From Bacilli bacterium (GTDB lineage Bacteria; Bacillota_I; Bacilli_A; RF39; UBA660), in NCBI GenBank assembly GCA_900757295.1, contig CAAENH010000128.1, forward strand, positions 1 to 5,485: a DNA stretch of 5,485 nucleotides, written 5' to 3'. The position numbers and the translations under genes were made by a program. Shown here piece after piece: positions 1-5,454 of the stretch. The first letter of the stretch is position 1. Each line of letters opens with the position of its first letter. The notes beneath the pieces are model-generated. The model saw only the letters and a program-made list of their open reading frames with translations. It made no database searches and was not told the DNA's origin.

Positions 1-58
1 ACCTTTCAAATAATTTGGTAAAATTTGTGTCTACATATTTTTTATACAAGAATAGCAC

Positions 59-87
59 TTGACATTTTATATTAATTGTTGTAATAT
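59..87 (+). promoter_or_regulatory. Sigma-A-type promoter for the 301-aa zinc-ribbon protein gene
   Basis: A perfect -35 box TTGACA (59-64) is separated by exactly 17 bp from a -10 box TAATAT (82-87), which predicts transcription starting near 94. The leader before the gene start at 194 would then be about 100 nt. The -10 box lies inside an 11-bp word, TTGTAATATGT (79-89), that recurs at 136-146, so a bound regulator could occlude the promoter. Positions 1-58 hold no gene or other signal that I can recognise. Confidence 0.7.
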
Positions 88-146
88 GTTATTATATTTC
101 AACTATTAATATTTTATATCATTATAAAGTAATAATTGTAATATGT
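79..146 (+). repeat. Direct repeat TTGTAATATGT around the promoter and leader
   Basis: The 11-bp word TTGTAATATGT occurs exactly at 79-89, across the -10 box, and at 136-146, the left arm of the leader hairpin. Its 9-bp core TTGTAATAT occurs a third time inverted at 151-159. The start-to-start spacing of the direct copies is 57 bp. The placement over a promoter suggests repressor binding sites, possibly for autoregulation by the downstream zinc-ribbon protein. That regulator assignment is inference. In such AT-rich DNA a 9-mer recurrence alone would be weak evidence. Confidence 0.5.
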
Positions 147-164
147 CAATATATTACAATTATT
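131..164 (+). promoter_or_regulatory. Leader hairpin/operator, attenuator-like
   Basis: A perfect 14-bp inverted repeat (arms 131-144 and 151-164, 6-nt loop) overlaps a run of six T (163-168), so the RNA would look like an intrinsic terminator placed between the promoter and the Shine-Dalgarno (AAGGAG, 179-184). The stem has only one G-C pair, so it would be weak or temperature-sensitive. Each arm contains TTGTAATAT, once direct and once inverted. It could equally be a dimeric DNA-binding site. Attenuator, RNA thermometer and operator cannot be told apart by eye. Confidence 0.5.
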
Positions 165-193
165 TTTTAAAAAAATTTAAGGAGAATAAAGTA

Positions 194-1099
194 ATGGAAT
201 TTAATTTTAAAAGTAACAGTGCTTATTCATATATGAGATATGGTGGCTATCAAGGAAGATATAAAGGAAAAGAATATTATATGGTGCCAAACCCAGAAAC
301 TAGTATAAATATTAGAGATTTATATGATATGTTCAGTAAAATGGATTCAATATTGGTTGATTTACTTAATATAGGAAGAATTTGTATGGATTCAGATGAT
401 GATCAAACTAAATTTACTTGTGCATATTTTTTTGTAGATCAATATGGTTTATTGGGATTTATGGTTGAAGCACCAATCAATACAGATTTTCTATTAAATG
501 AAGAAGTAACATTAAAAGAAAATAATGTTATTAATAAAAATTGTACAATGAGAACAAAAGAATATTTTGAATTATTCTTTCCGTTTGCAACTAACGATGA
601 AATGAGCTATACGATAACAAATGGTAAAGCAGTTATAGAAACAAATTCAGATTTACAAAGAATGTTAAATCGTACATCACTTAACAATCAATTAATTTAT
701 TCTAGCTTTTATTGTGAGAAAATAGATTGGATAATTGAATATGCAAAAAAAATGTATAAAATATTTAAAAAATATGTAGATTTATCAAATAGTAGTGTAA
801 ATAATTATGATGAATATAAAGCAAGAGAAACTATAAGTGATTATTATTTTTCTGGAATACCATACAAAATTAATATGTATGGAAATACTCCAGAAATATC
901 TTGGCAACCTAATTCTTTAAAACAAGCAATAGATATGGCTTTTGGTTTTATGCTTTGTAGTGAAAAGAATCCATTAAGAATATGCAAACATTGTGGCAAA
1001 GTATTTTATGCTAAAAACCCTAAAGCTGAATATGATAGTAGTCAATGTAGAAACCAAGCTAATGTATATAAAAGCAGAAATAAAAATAAAGCAGATTAA
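194..1099 (+). CDS. Uncharacterised protein with C-terminal zinc-ribbon-like motif
   Basis: This is a 301-aa protein of unknown function. The start at ATG 194 is preferred to the in-frame ATG 143 because AAGGAG (179-184) sits 9 nt upstream; the 17 extra residues of the longer form would be encoded by the leader hairpin. The N-terminus (MEFNFKSNSAYSYMRYGGYQ) and a middle region rich in Tyr, Phe and Asn show no signal peptide or membrane segment. The C-terminus has CKHC (Cys264, Cys267), then QCRNQANVYKSR with Cys285, and a basic tail. This is the layout of zinc ribbons that end in a Cys pair. The position where many such motifs have a third Cys (residue 281) is Asp here. Similar proteins are, as far as I recall, common near integrative-element and plasmid genes in gut Firmicutes, but without a known role. 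A nucleic-acid-binding or regulatory role is a guess. Confidence 0.75.
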   Translation: MEFNFKSNSAYSYMRYGGYQGRYKGKEYYMVPNPETSINIRDLYDMFSKMDSILVDLLNIGRICMDSDDDQTKFTCAYFFVDQYGLLGFMVEAPINTDFLLNEEVTLKENNVINKNCTMRTKEYFELFFPFATNDEMSYTITNGKAVIETNSDLQRMLNRTSLNNQLIYSSFYCEKIDWIIEYAKKMYKIFKKYVDLSNSSVNNYDEYKARETISDYYFSGIPYKINMYGNTPEISWQPNSLKQAIDMAFGFMLCSEKNPLRICKHCGKVFYAKNPKAEYDSSQCRNQANVYKSRNKNKAD

Positions 1100-1131
1100 G
1101 ATAATTAATTGTAGAAATTACTCAAAAAACA

Positions 1132-1160
1132 TTGTTTTTGAAATAGAAATAAAGTATAAT
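1132..1160 (+). promoter_or_regulatory. Putative promoter of the 40-aa micro-gene
   Basis: A perfect -10 box TATAAT (1155-1160) lies 17 bp downstream of a poor -35 box TTGTTT (1132-1137). Transcription would start near 1167, leaving a leader of about 43 nt. The leader holds a short inverted repeat (1168-1174 with 1176-1182) just before the Shine-Dalgarno. The -35 overlaps a small hairpin (1122-1141, three-base loop, one bulged A) that may weakly end the upstream gene's transcript. Confidence 0.5.
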
Positions 1161-1193
1161 AAATCCATCCTTTTCAAAAGGAAATCTTTCGGG

Positions 1194-1200
1194 AAGGAGG
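1194..1200 (+). promoter_or_regulatory. Near-perfect Shine-Dalgarno of the micro-gene
   Basis: AAGGAGG, within a longer purine run from 1191 to 1201, lies 9 nt before ATG 1210. It is among the strongest ribosome-binding sites in the window. It decides the reading frame here, because another frame is also open across this stretch (993-1244). Confidence 0.8.
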
Positions 1201-1209
1201 GTTTTATCT

Positions 1210-1332
1210 ATGAACTACCCAGATTTGATTTGGCGTTTAGTTGAAATGTTATTGCAAAAAGACACAAATCAGGAAACTGATACTGTTAGCAATAATAGTA
1301 AACTGAATGACCAAAAGCAAGATGAGGCTTAG
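1210..1332 (+). CDS. 40-aa small protein, function unknown
   Basis: This ORF encodes a 40-residue peptide. The first half (MNYPDLIWRLVEMLLQKD) reads as a short amphipathic helix. The second half is hydrophilic and rich in Asn, Gln, Asp, Lys and Thr, and ends in DEA. It has no convincing membrane span or signal peptide. Three things support it as a real gene: AAGGAGG 9 nt upstream, a perfect -10 box upstream, and a strong intrinsic terminator starting 8 nt after its TAG stop. The unit is therefore a compact, independently expressed transcript of roughly 220 nt. I do not recognise the family. It could be a small regulator, a partner that docks through its helix, or a peptide encoded on a regulatory RNA. 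The overlapping longer frame (993-1244) lacks such signals. Confidence 0.65.
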   Translation: MNYPDLIWRLVEMLLQKDTNQETDTVSNNSKLNDQKQDEA

Positions 1333-1339
1333 CTAGCCG

Positions 1340-1385
1340 AAAAAAGAAAGTATAGCTCTACCACAATGCTATACTTTCTTTTTTT
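1340..1385 (+). terminator. Strong intrinsic terminator after the micro-gene
   Basis: A perfect 17-bp stem (1340-1356 pairing with 1368-1384) has an 11-nt loop (1357-1367) and ends in seven T (1379-1385). The stem also begins with six A, so on the minus strand it would work as a terminator too and may insulate both directions. It is the strongest terminator in the window. Confidence 0.9.
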
Positions 1386-1562
1386 ACATAAAAAATGAGC
1401 TAGGTGCTACCACACACTTAACTCGGTTCTATCTACGAACTTTTTTAACTTAAGTTAAATATAGTATACTATATTTTTTATTATATGTCAAATGATTTTT
1501 TTAAATTCATTATTTGTGAAAAATTTTAAAATTTTTTATGTTATATTATCATTTTACTTCTA
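1386..1562. other. Intergenic region with nested palindromes, no gene
   Basis: No coding sequence is apparent between the terminator and the next promoter. The stretch holds a perfect 16-bp palindrome (1444-1459, TTAACTTAAGTTAA core), an overlapping perfect 20-bp palindrome (1457-1476, centre GTATAC) followed by T-rich sequence, and a low-complexity 18-bp A/T palindrome (1519-1536). A small hairpin (1426-1429 with 1437-1440) is followed by six T. The minus strand carries AAGTGTG followed by TGG (1419-1411), similar to the nick region of the oriT at the right edge. The zero-loop palindromes look more like dimer binding sites than terminators. Confidence 0.5.
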
Positions 1563-1591
1563 TTGTAAACTCAACAAAATAATGCTATAAT
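1563..1591 (+). promoter_or_regulatory. Extended -10 promoter of the three-gene operon
   Basis: TTGTAA (1563-1568) is followed after 17 bp by a perfect TATAAT (1586-1591), with the extended -10 dinucleotide TG at 1583-1584. Transcription is predicted to start near 1598, giving a leader of about 36 nt that contains the GGAG (1619-1622) of the first gene. No operator is obvious inside the promoter; the palindromes at 1444-1476 lie about 90 bp upstream of the -35 box. Confidence 0.7.
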
Positions 1592-1633
1592 TATATAGTA
1601 AAATAGTAAATTATAAAAGGAGAAAATTTGACA

Positions 1634-2290
1634 ATGAAAATTACAAAATTTCCACAATCATGTTTATTAATTGAAACAAAAGGAAAAAAGATATTAATTG
1701 ATCCAGGAACATTAAAATATAAAGATGAGTATTTTGAAATATGGAATAATGTAGATATTATTCTAATCACACATAAACATCCAGACCATTGTAATACAGA
1801 GGTATTAGAAAAATTAAATAAAGATATCACAATATATTCAATAAAAGAAGTCTTTGAAACAAATAAAATATTAGATATAAATATTGTAAAAGAAAATGAC
1901 ATTATCGAGTTAGATAAGATAAAAATAGAAGTAGTACATGCAATACATGGGTATCAACCTCTATTAAAAGGTTCAAAAGAAATATATGAAAATGTTGGAT
2001 ATATTATAGATGATGGAGATAACAGATTATATACAACTAGTGATACGATTTGTTTTAAAAATGAGTATAAAGCAGATATTTTGTGCATTCCAGTAACAGG
2101 ACATGGACTTACAATGTCAGCATTTGAAGCATCATTATATGCAAAAGAAGTGGGAGCAGTTTTAACAATACCAATTCATATGGATAATCCTGCATTTCCA
2201 CCAGACTATAGTTTTATTAAAGAAATGTTTTACAAATATGAAGTAGAATATGAAATATTAGAAAATGATGAAATGATTGAAATAGAATAG
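1634..2290 (+). CDS. Metallo-beta-lactamase-fold hydrolase, UlaG-like
   Basis: This 218-aa cytoplasmic metallohydrolase is of the compact type related to UlaG (ascorbate-6-phosphate lactonase) and other single-domain MBL proteins. It starts with the family-typical MKITKFPQSCLLIE strand pair and LIDPG turn. It then carries the metal-binding signature THKHPDH (His47, His49, Asp51, His52). Later candidate ligands are the HAIHG segment (His102/His105), TSD (Asp137), GHG (His157) and the final IPIH (His182), so a two-metal site looks intact. Length is normal. ATG 1634 gives the conserved N-terminus; a TTG at 1628 would add two residues and is closer to GGAG (5 versus 11 nt), so the start is uncertain. 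It is the first gene of an operon with an RtcB-like protein and a phosphatase. The substrate cannot be read from the sequence: a phosphodiester, cyclic phosphate or lactone is possible. UlaG itself is not implied, since no ascorbate genes are present. Confidence 0.85.
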   Translation: MKITKFPQSCLLIETKGKKILIDPGTLKYKDEYFEIWNNVDIILITHKHPDHCNTEVLEKLNKDITIYSIKEVFETNKILDINIVKENDIIELDKIKIEVVHAIHGYQPLLKGSKEIYENVGYIIDDGDNRLYTTSDTICFKNEYKADILCIPVTGHGLTMSAFEASLYAKEVGAVLTIPIHMDNPAFPPDYSFIKEMFYKYEVEYEILENDEMIEIE

Positions 2291-2300
2291 AGGAAAGAAT

Positions 2301-3518
2301 ATGATAACAAATTTTTCATTAAATGATAACACTCAAAAAGAAATATTAAAACACTTGAAAACAACATCAAAACTATTAAGTAAAGTTGGAACAAAATTAT
2401 CAGAAACACAAAAAGAAAGTATGATATATGCAATGCCAGATTTAGGAATAGCACAAAATGGAACAAGAATGTTAGGCGGGTTCTATACAGGTGCTTGTTA
2501 TTCTTGGAATTCAGATGTTCCATTTGTTCCAGTAGATACTACAGTAAATGTTTGTGGTACTACCGTTTATAAATTAAATCAAAATATAACTGTTCAAGAA
2601 TTCCAAAAGAGATTAGATAATGTTATGCAAAATAGAGATACATATTTAAAATATACTTCTACACATTTACCATCACAAATATTAGATTCAATCGATTTAG
2701 AAAGAGCAGATAAGTTTTATTGGAATTATAATGTAGGTAATCATTTTGCGATTTTAGCTGAACAAAATGATGATAATTCGGAACTTACAGAAGGTCAATA
2801 TATGATAGTTCATGCTTCTGCAATAGAACTAAAAAAAGATAATTTAAAATATGGATTATATCCTGTAGAAGGTAACTGGTATTATGATGATATTAAAACA
2901 ATATATGATGATAATGAAAATCGATATTTAAGATATATCTATGGAAAAAAGGCTGTTCAATTTGCAGAATTAGCTAGTATGCTACAAAAAATTAATAAAG
3001 ATAGAAATAGATATTTTTGTAAGACAGTTTTAGGTGAATTAGCAGGTGAAGAAGTCATTAACTTAAGTCACTATGGAATGCCTACTAATAATGCTGTATG
3101 CATAGGTTGCCAATGGGAGCAAGAAGATTTTACTTTATTAACTGCACCAGGAAATGACATTTTTTTAGTTCACCCTAATGTAACTGCTCCAAATACTATT
3201 GATTTAAATAATAAAAAAATTACATTAACACCACATGGATGTGGAGTTATGCTAAAAAATAGCAGTGACACAATTAAGTATTTAAATGATGGAATATTGA
3301 TTGGAAATAAGCACTTTAAAAAAGGCGAAAGTATTAATATTGGAAATGATGTATCAGTAAGAACAAATAATATAGATTCAAAACATGTAAAACAACATAT
3401 AGAAACTGTTTTAGACCGATGTCCTGGAACAATATACGGACAAATGCATCAGTTGTTTGCACGAACTAAATACGGAGATTTTGATTATACAAAGAGAGTT
3501 ATAGAACCAGAATTATAA
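2301..3518 (+). CDS. Divergent RtcB-like protein (RNA ligase fold), function unknown
   Basis: I read this 405-aa protein as a remote homologue of RtcB, the GTP-dependent RNA ligase that joins 3'-phosphate or 2',3'-cyclic phosphate ends to 5'-OH ends. Motifs occur in RtcB order. MPD (45-47) and a G-rich stretch lead to VNVCG with Cys85. Then come GNHF with His148, MIVHAS with His171, an NR-containing helix (KINKDRNR, 230-237), LSHY with His257, APG (282-284), and PHGCG with His312. These match Cys98, His203, His234, His329 and the guanylylated His404 of Pyrococcus RtcB. Three things differ: the Asp three residues before the Cys is Val82, the GSRG after the second His is absent, and the HRKGA segment before the PG loop is missing. 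The overall length is that of a bacterial RtcB. The gap to the upstream gene is 10 nt, and its Shine-Dalgarno (AGAGGA) overlaps that gene's stop, implying translational coupling. Homology is by eye; activity may be altered. Confidence 0.6.
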   Translation: MITNFSLNDNTQKEILKHLKTTSKLLSKVGTKLSETQKESMIYAMPDLGIAQNGTRMLGGFYTGACYSWNSDVPFVPVDTTVNVCGTTVYKLNQNITVQEFQKRLDNVMQNRDTYLKYTSTHLPSQILDSIDLERADKFYWNYNVGNHFAILAEQNDDNSELTEGQYMIVHASAIELKKDNLKYGLYPVEGNWYYDDIKTIYDDNENRYLRYIYGKKAVQFAELASMLQKINKDRNRYFCKTVLGELAGEEVINLSHYGMPTNNAVCIGCQWEQEDFTLLTAPGNDIFLVHPNVTAPNTIDLNNKKITLTPHGCGVMLKNSSDTIKYLNDGILIGNKHFKKGESINIGNDVSVRTNNIDSKHVKQHIETVLDRCPGTIYGQMHQLFARTKYGDFDYTKRVIEPEL

Positions 3519-3536
3519 TAATAAGGAGTTTTTTAT

Positions 3537-4109
3537 ATGCCCAATTTAATGTTTTTAAGACATGCAGAAACAGAATTAAATAAAACAGGAATTTTTGCTG
3601 GAAGAACAGATTGTAACATAACAAAAGAAGGATTTGAACAAGCAAAAGAGATTTTGAAAGATGATGAAAAAAACTTTGATTACATTTATTGTTCTCCGCT
3701 CAAAAGAACAAAGCAAACTTTAGATGCTATCTTGCCTAATATTACTCCAATTATAGATGAAAGAATAACTGAAATCTGTATAGGTGAATGGGAAGGTAAG
3801 AAAAAAGAATCTTTTGATAAAAACTTAGTTGCTTTATATAGAGCAGGACAATATACTCCACCAGGAGCAGAAACTACATCACAAGTAGACAAAAGAGTTT
3901 GCAATTTTATTGAAACCCTTTTTAATACATATAAAAACAATGAAAGAATTTTAATTGTAACACATAATGGAGTTATGAGGTCTATAAAAAGAAATTTTGT
4001 TAGAAATTACGACAATATAATGTCTAAAAATTTAGGTAGCATTGTATTAACTGAAGAAGATTATAAATATTATTTAGAAAAAAGAAAAGAAAAAGAAATT
4101 ACAAGATAA
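3537..4109 (+). CDS. Histidine phosphatase family protein (phosphoglycerate-mutase-like)
   Basis: This 190-aa protein belongs to the histidine phosphatase superfamily, branch 1. FLRHAET provides the phosphorylated His9 with Arg8. SPLKRTKQT gives Arg57, GEWEG gives Glu84 as the likely acid, and VTHNGVMR gives the second catalytic His143, so the whole phosphate pocket is present. The length suits the small phosphatases (alpha-ribazole phosphatase-like) rather than true phosphoglycerate mutases. These enzymes remove phosphate from sugars, nucleotides or other small molecules via a phosphohistidine. The substrate cannot be predicted here. No signal peptide is seen; the tail after residue 175 is basic and charged (EKRKEKEITR). 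It starts 18 nt after the RtcB-like gene with AAGGAG 8 nt before ATG, and is the last gene of the operon. Its place beside an RtcB-fold enzyme makes a phosphorylated RNA end or nucleotide a reasonable, untested guess. Confidence 0.9.
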   Translation: MPNLMFLRHAETELNKTGIFAGRTDCNITKEGFEQAKEILKDDEKNFDYIYCSPLKRTKQTLDAILPNITPIIDERITEICIGEWEGKKKESFDKNLVALYRAGQYTPPGAETTSQVDKRVCNFIETLFNTYKNNERILIVTHNGVMRSIKRNFVRNYDNIMSKNLGSIVLTEEDYKYYLEKRKEKEITR

Positions 4110-4113
4110 TTCA

Positions 4114-4150
4114 ATAGTAGCTTATTCTTATATTGAGAGTAAGCTACTAT
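4114..4150. terminator. Hairpin between the convergent operon and the relaxase gene
   Basis: A 15-bp stem (4114-4128 with 4136-4150, one T-G wobble, 7-nt loop) begins 5 nt after the phosphatase stop. It contains the relaxase stop codon (complement of 4147-4149) in its other arm. It lacks a T-tract on either strand, so it is not a textbook intrinsic terminator. By position it probably ends or protects both converging transcripts. Confidence 0.55.
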
Positions 4151-5394
4151 AATTCTAACTCCCATTCTTTTTCTCTTTCTTCGTGTTTTAGTTGTTTTTC
4201 TGGATCAATAAAAGTATGAGTTTCATCTTCAAATTTTTTAACTAATTCTTTAGATTCTCCAATTCCAAATTTATGGCAAATCCAAACTATAAATTTATCA
4301 ACAGTTTCATAAAATTTATCAATAATCTTGTGTAAATGGGTATTTTCTTTTTCTAAACTTTTAATTTTGCTTTTATATTTCCATTCAATAACAAATTCTT
4401 TATTTTTAAATTCATCTTCTAAATCTCTTTTTCTATTATTAAATTCCATATCAAGAGAATTATTCTTTTTCTTATATTCGTGTTCTAAATGTTCTACAGT
4501 ATTGTGTAATTGTTTGTTTTCAGCAAGTATAGAATCTCGTTCTTTTTGATATTTTTCAGCCTCATTAATAACTTTAGACTGTTTAGATAATTCCTTATGC
4601 AATGAAAGATTATCTTTGTATAATTCTTTAATTATATCATCTTTAGGTTTTATAATTTCTTCTAGTATTTTTTCATCTCTCTTTAATGAAAATTTACTAA
4701 TATCGGTTATCTCGGGAACATCTGGTAATTCTAATTTTATTTCATTTAAAACTTTTTTAGTATTTTCATAATTAGTAATTTTCTTATATTCTTCAACAGT
4801 ATAATGTTTTCTGTTAGTATCTTCTACAAACATGCCTCTTTCTAAATCAAAGCCTTTTGACTTAACATGATTAAAATAGGCATCTTGTAGCTTTCTATAA
4901 CTATCACGACCTTTCCAAAAGTCTCTTGCACAAATTTTATCAATATCGTTGCCTTCTTTATCTTTTGTGTGAACAACAGGAACAAACATTAAGTGCATGT
5001 GTGGTGCTCCTTCATCTAAATGTACAACTGCTGATATTATATTCTTTTCTCCTAGATTTTTATAATTACATATAAATTTATAACATTCATCAAAATATCT
5101 TTTAGTTTCTTTTTCTCCAATTTTATCAAAAAAGGCTTGATCAGAAGTAAACATCATTTGACACATTATTATGCTGTTACTACGAAGATGTCCTTGTACA
5201 TTATTTTCTTTCAAATACTTATCAAATTCTTTTGTATATGTTAGTTCGTTTTTCTTAATGTAATAATTCAAATGTGTTCTTGTTGGATCAATATCTTTAT
5301 TAGTATGATTTTTTGCTTTTCTATCATTATGAGTTCCTTTTCCATTTATTTCTGATCGTGTTAATTTTTCATTTCTGACGATAGCGTAACTCAT
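4147..5394 (-). CDS. mobV: MobV-family relaxase (Mob/Pre plasmid mobilization protein)
   Basis: This 415-aa relaxase would nick oriT and pilot the single strand during mobilization by a helper conjugative system. The start at 5394 gives the family-typical MSYAIVRNEKL and has AAGGAGGTG just upstream (5412-5404); an in-frame ATG at 5454 would add 20 residues encoded by the oriT and is unlikely. Motif 1 is HNDR (His22, Arg25), followed by IDPTRTHLNY (35-44). Motif 3 is HLDEGAPHMH (125-134), supplying the metal-binding residues. In MobM of pMV158, His22, His126, Glu129, His133 and His135 are the active-site residues; here they correspond to His22, His125, Glu128, His132 and His134. Residues about 240-360 form a long, charged coiled coil, as expected for the oligomerizing C-terminal half. 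The length is typical and no frame break is seen. It is convergent with the upstream operon. No other mobilization or type IV secretion gene is present, so it depends on a helper. Confidence 0.95.
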   Translation of the reverse strand: MSYAIVRNEKLTRSEINGKGTHNDRKAKNHTNKDIDPTRTHLNYYIKKNELTYTKEFDKYLKENNVQGHLRSNSIIMCQMMFTSDQAFFDKIGEKETKRYFDECYKFICNYKNLGEKNIISAVVHLDEGAPHMHLMFVPVVHTKDKEGNDIDKICARDFWKGRDSYRKLQDAYFNHVKSKGFDLERGMFVEDTNRKHYTVEEYKKITNYENTKKVLNEIKLELPDVPEITDISKFSLKRDEKILEEIIKPKDDIIKELYKDNLSLHKELSKQSKVINEAEKYQKERDSILAENKQLHNTVEHLEHEYKKKNNSLDMEFNNRKRDLEDEFKNKEFVIEWKYKSKIKSLEKENTHLHKIIDKFYETVDKFIVWICHKFGIGESKELVKKFEDETHTFIDPEKQLKHEEREKEWELEL

Positions 5395-5425
5395 ATCTCC
5401 ATGCACCTCCTTCTTCTCTCGAGAT

Positions 5426-5454
5426 ATTATTTCAATGTCTAACACACTAGACAA
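5426..5454 (-). promoter_or_regulatory. Putative relaxase promoter inside oriT
   Basis: On the minus strand, TTGTCT (5454-5449) lies 17 bp before AATAAT (5431-5426). A TAATAT (5429-5424) with 19-bp spacing is the alternative. The -35 box is part of the oriT inverted repeat and the nick site lies in the spacer. Relaxase binding to oriT should therefore repress its own gene, as reported for MobM of pMV158. The boxes are imperfect, so the exact elements are uncertain. Confidence 0.45.

Noticed and set aside
143..193. N-terminal extension of the 301-aa protein from ATG 143
   Set aside because: It has no Shine-Dalgarno, and the codons lie in the leader hairpin; ATG 194 has AAGGAG at ideal spacing.
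993..1244. Open frame of 83 codons on the plus strand overlapping the end of the zinc-ribbon gene
   Set aside because: It lies mostly inside another gene and across a promoter, has no Shine-Dalgarno, and its low-complexity product looks like a frame shadow. The 40-aa frame at 1210 has far better signals.
1358..1414. 8-mer CTACCACA in the terminator loop (1358-1365) and again at 1407-1414
   Set aside because: An 8-bp repeat over about 50 bp is short, with no flanking similarity that would suggest a functional repeat or attachment site.
1519..1536. 18-bp A/T palindrome as a terminator
   Set aside because: It consists only of A and T runs, so it is expected by chance in this composition and would form an unstable stem.
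1591..1902. Minus-strand open frame of 103 codons
   Set aside because: It is antisense to the MBL-fold gene with its zinc motif. The Ile/Phe/Ser-rich product is typical of reversed AT-rich coding DNA.
2230..2523. Minus-strand open frame of 97 codons, hydrophobic
   Set aside because: It is antisense across the junction of two operon genes. Its apparent membrane-like character comes from reversed Asn/Lys-rich codons.
3686..3940. Minus-strand open frame of 84 codons
   Set aside because: It is the antisense shadow of the histidine phosphatase gene, without ribosome-binding site.
4328..4549. Plus-strand Leu/Ser/Phe-rich open frame of 73 codons
   Set aside because: It is antisense to the coiled-coil region of the relaxase; repetitive Glu/Lys codons reversed give this composition.
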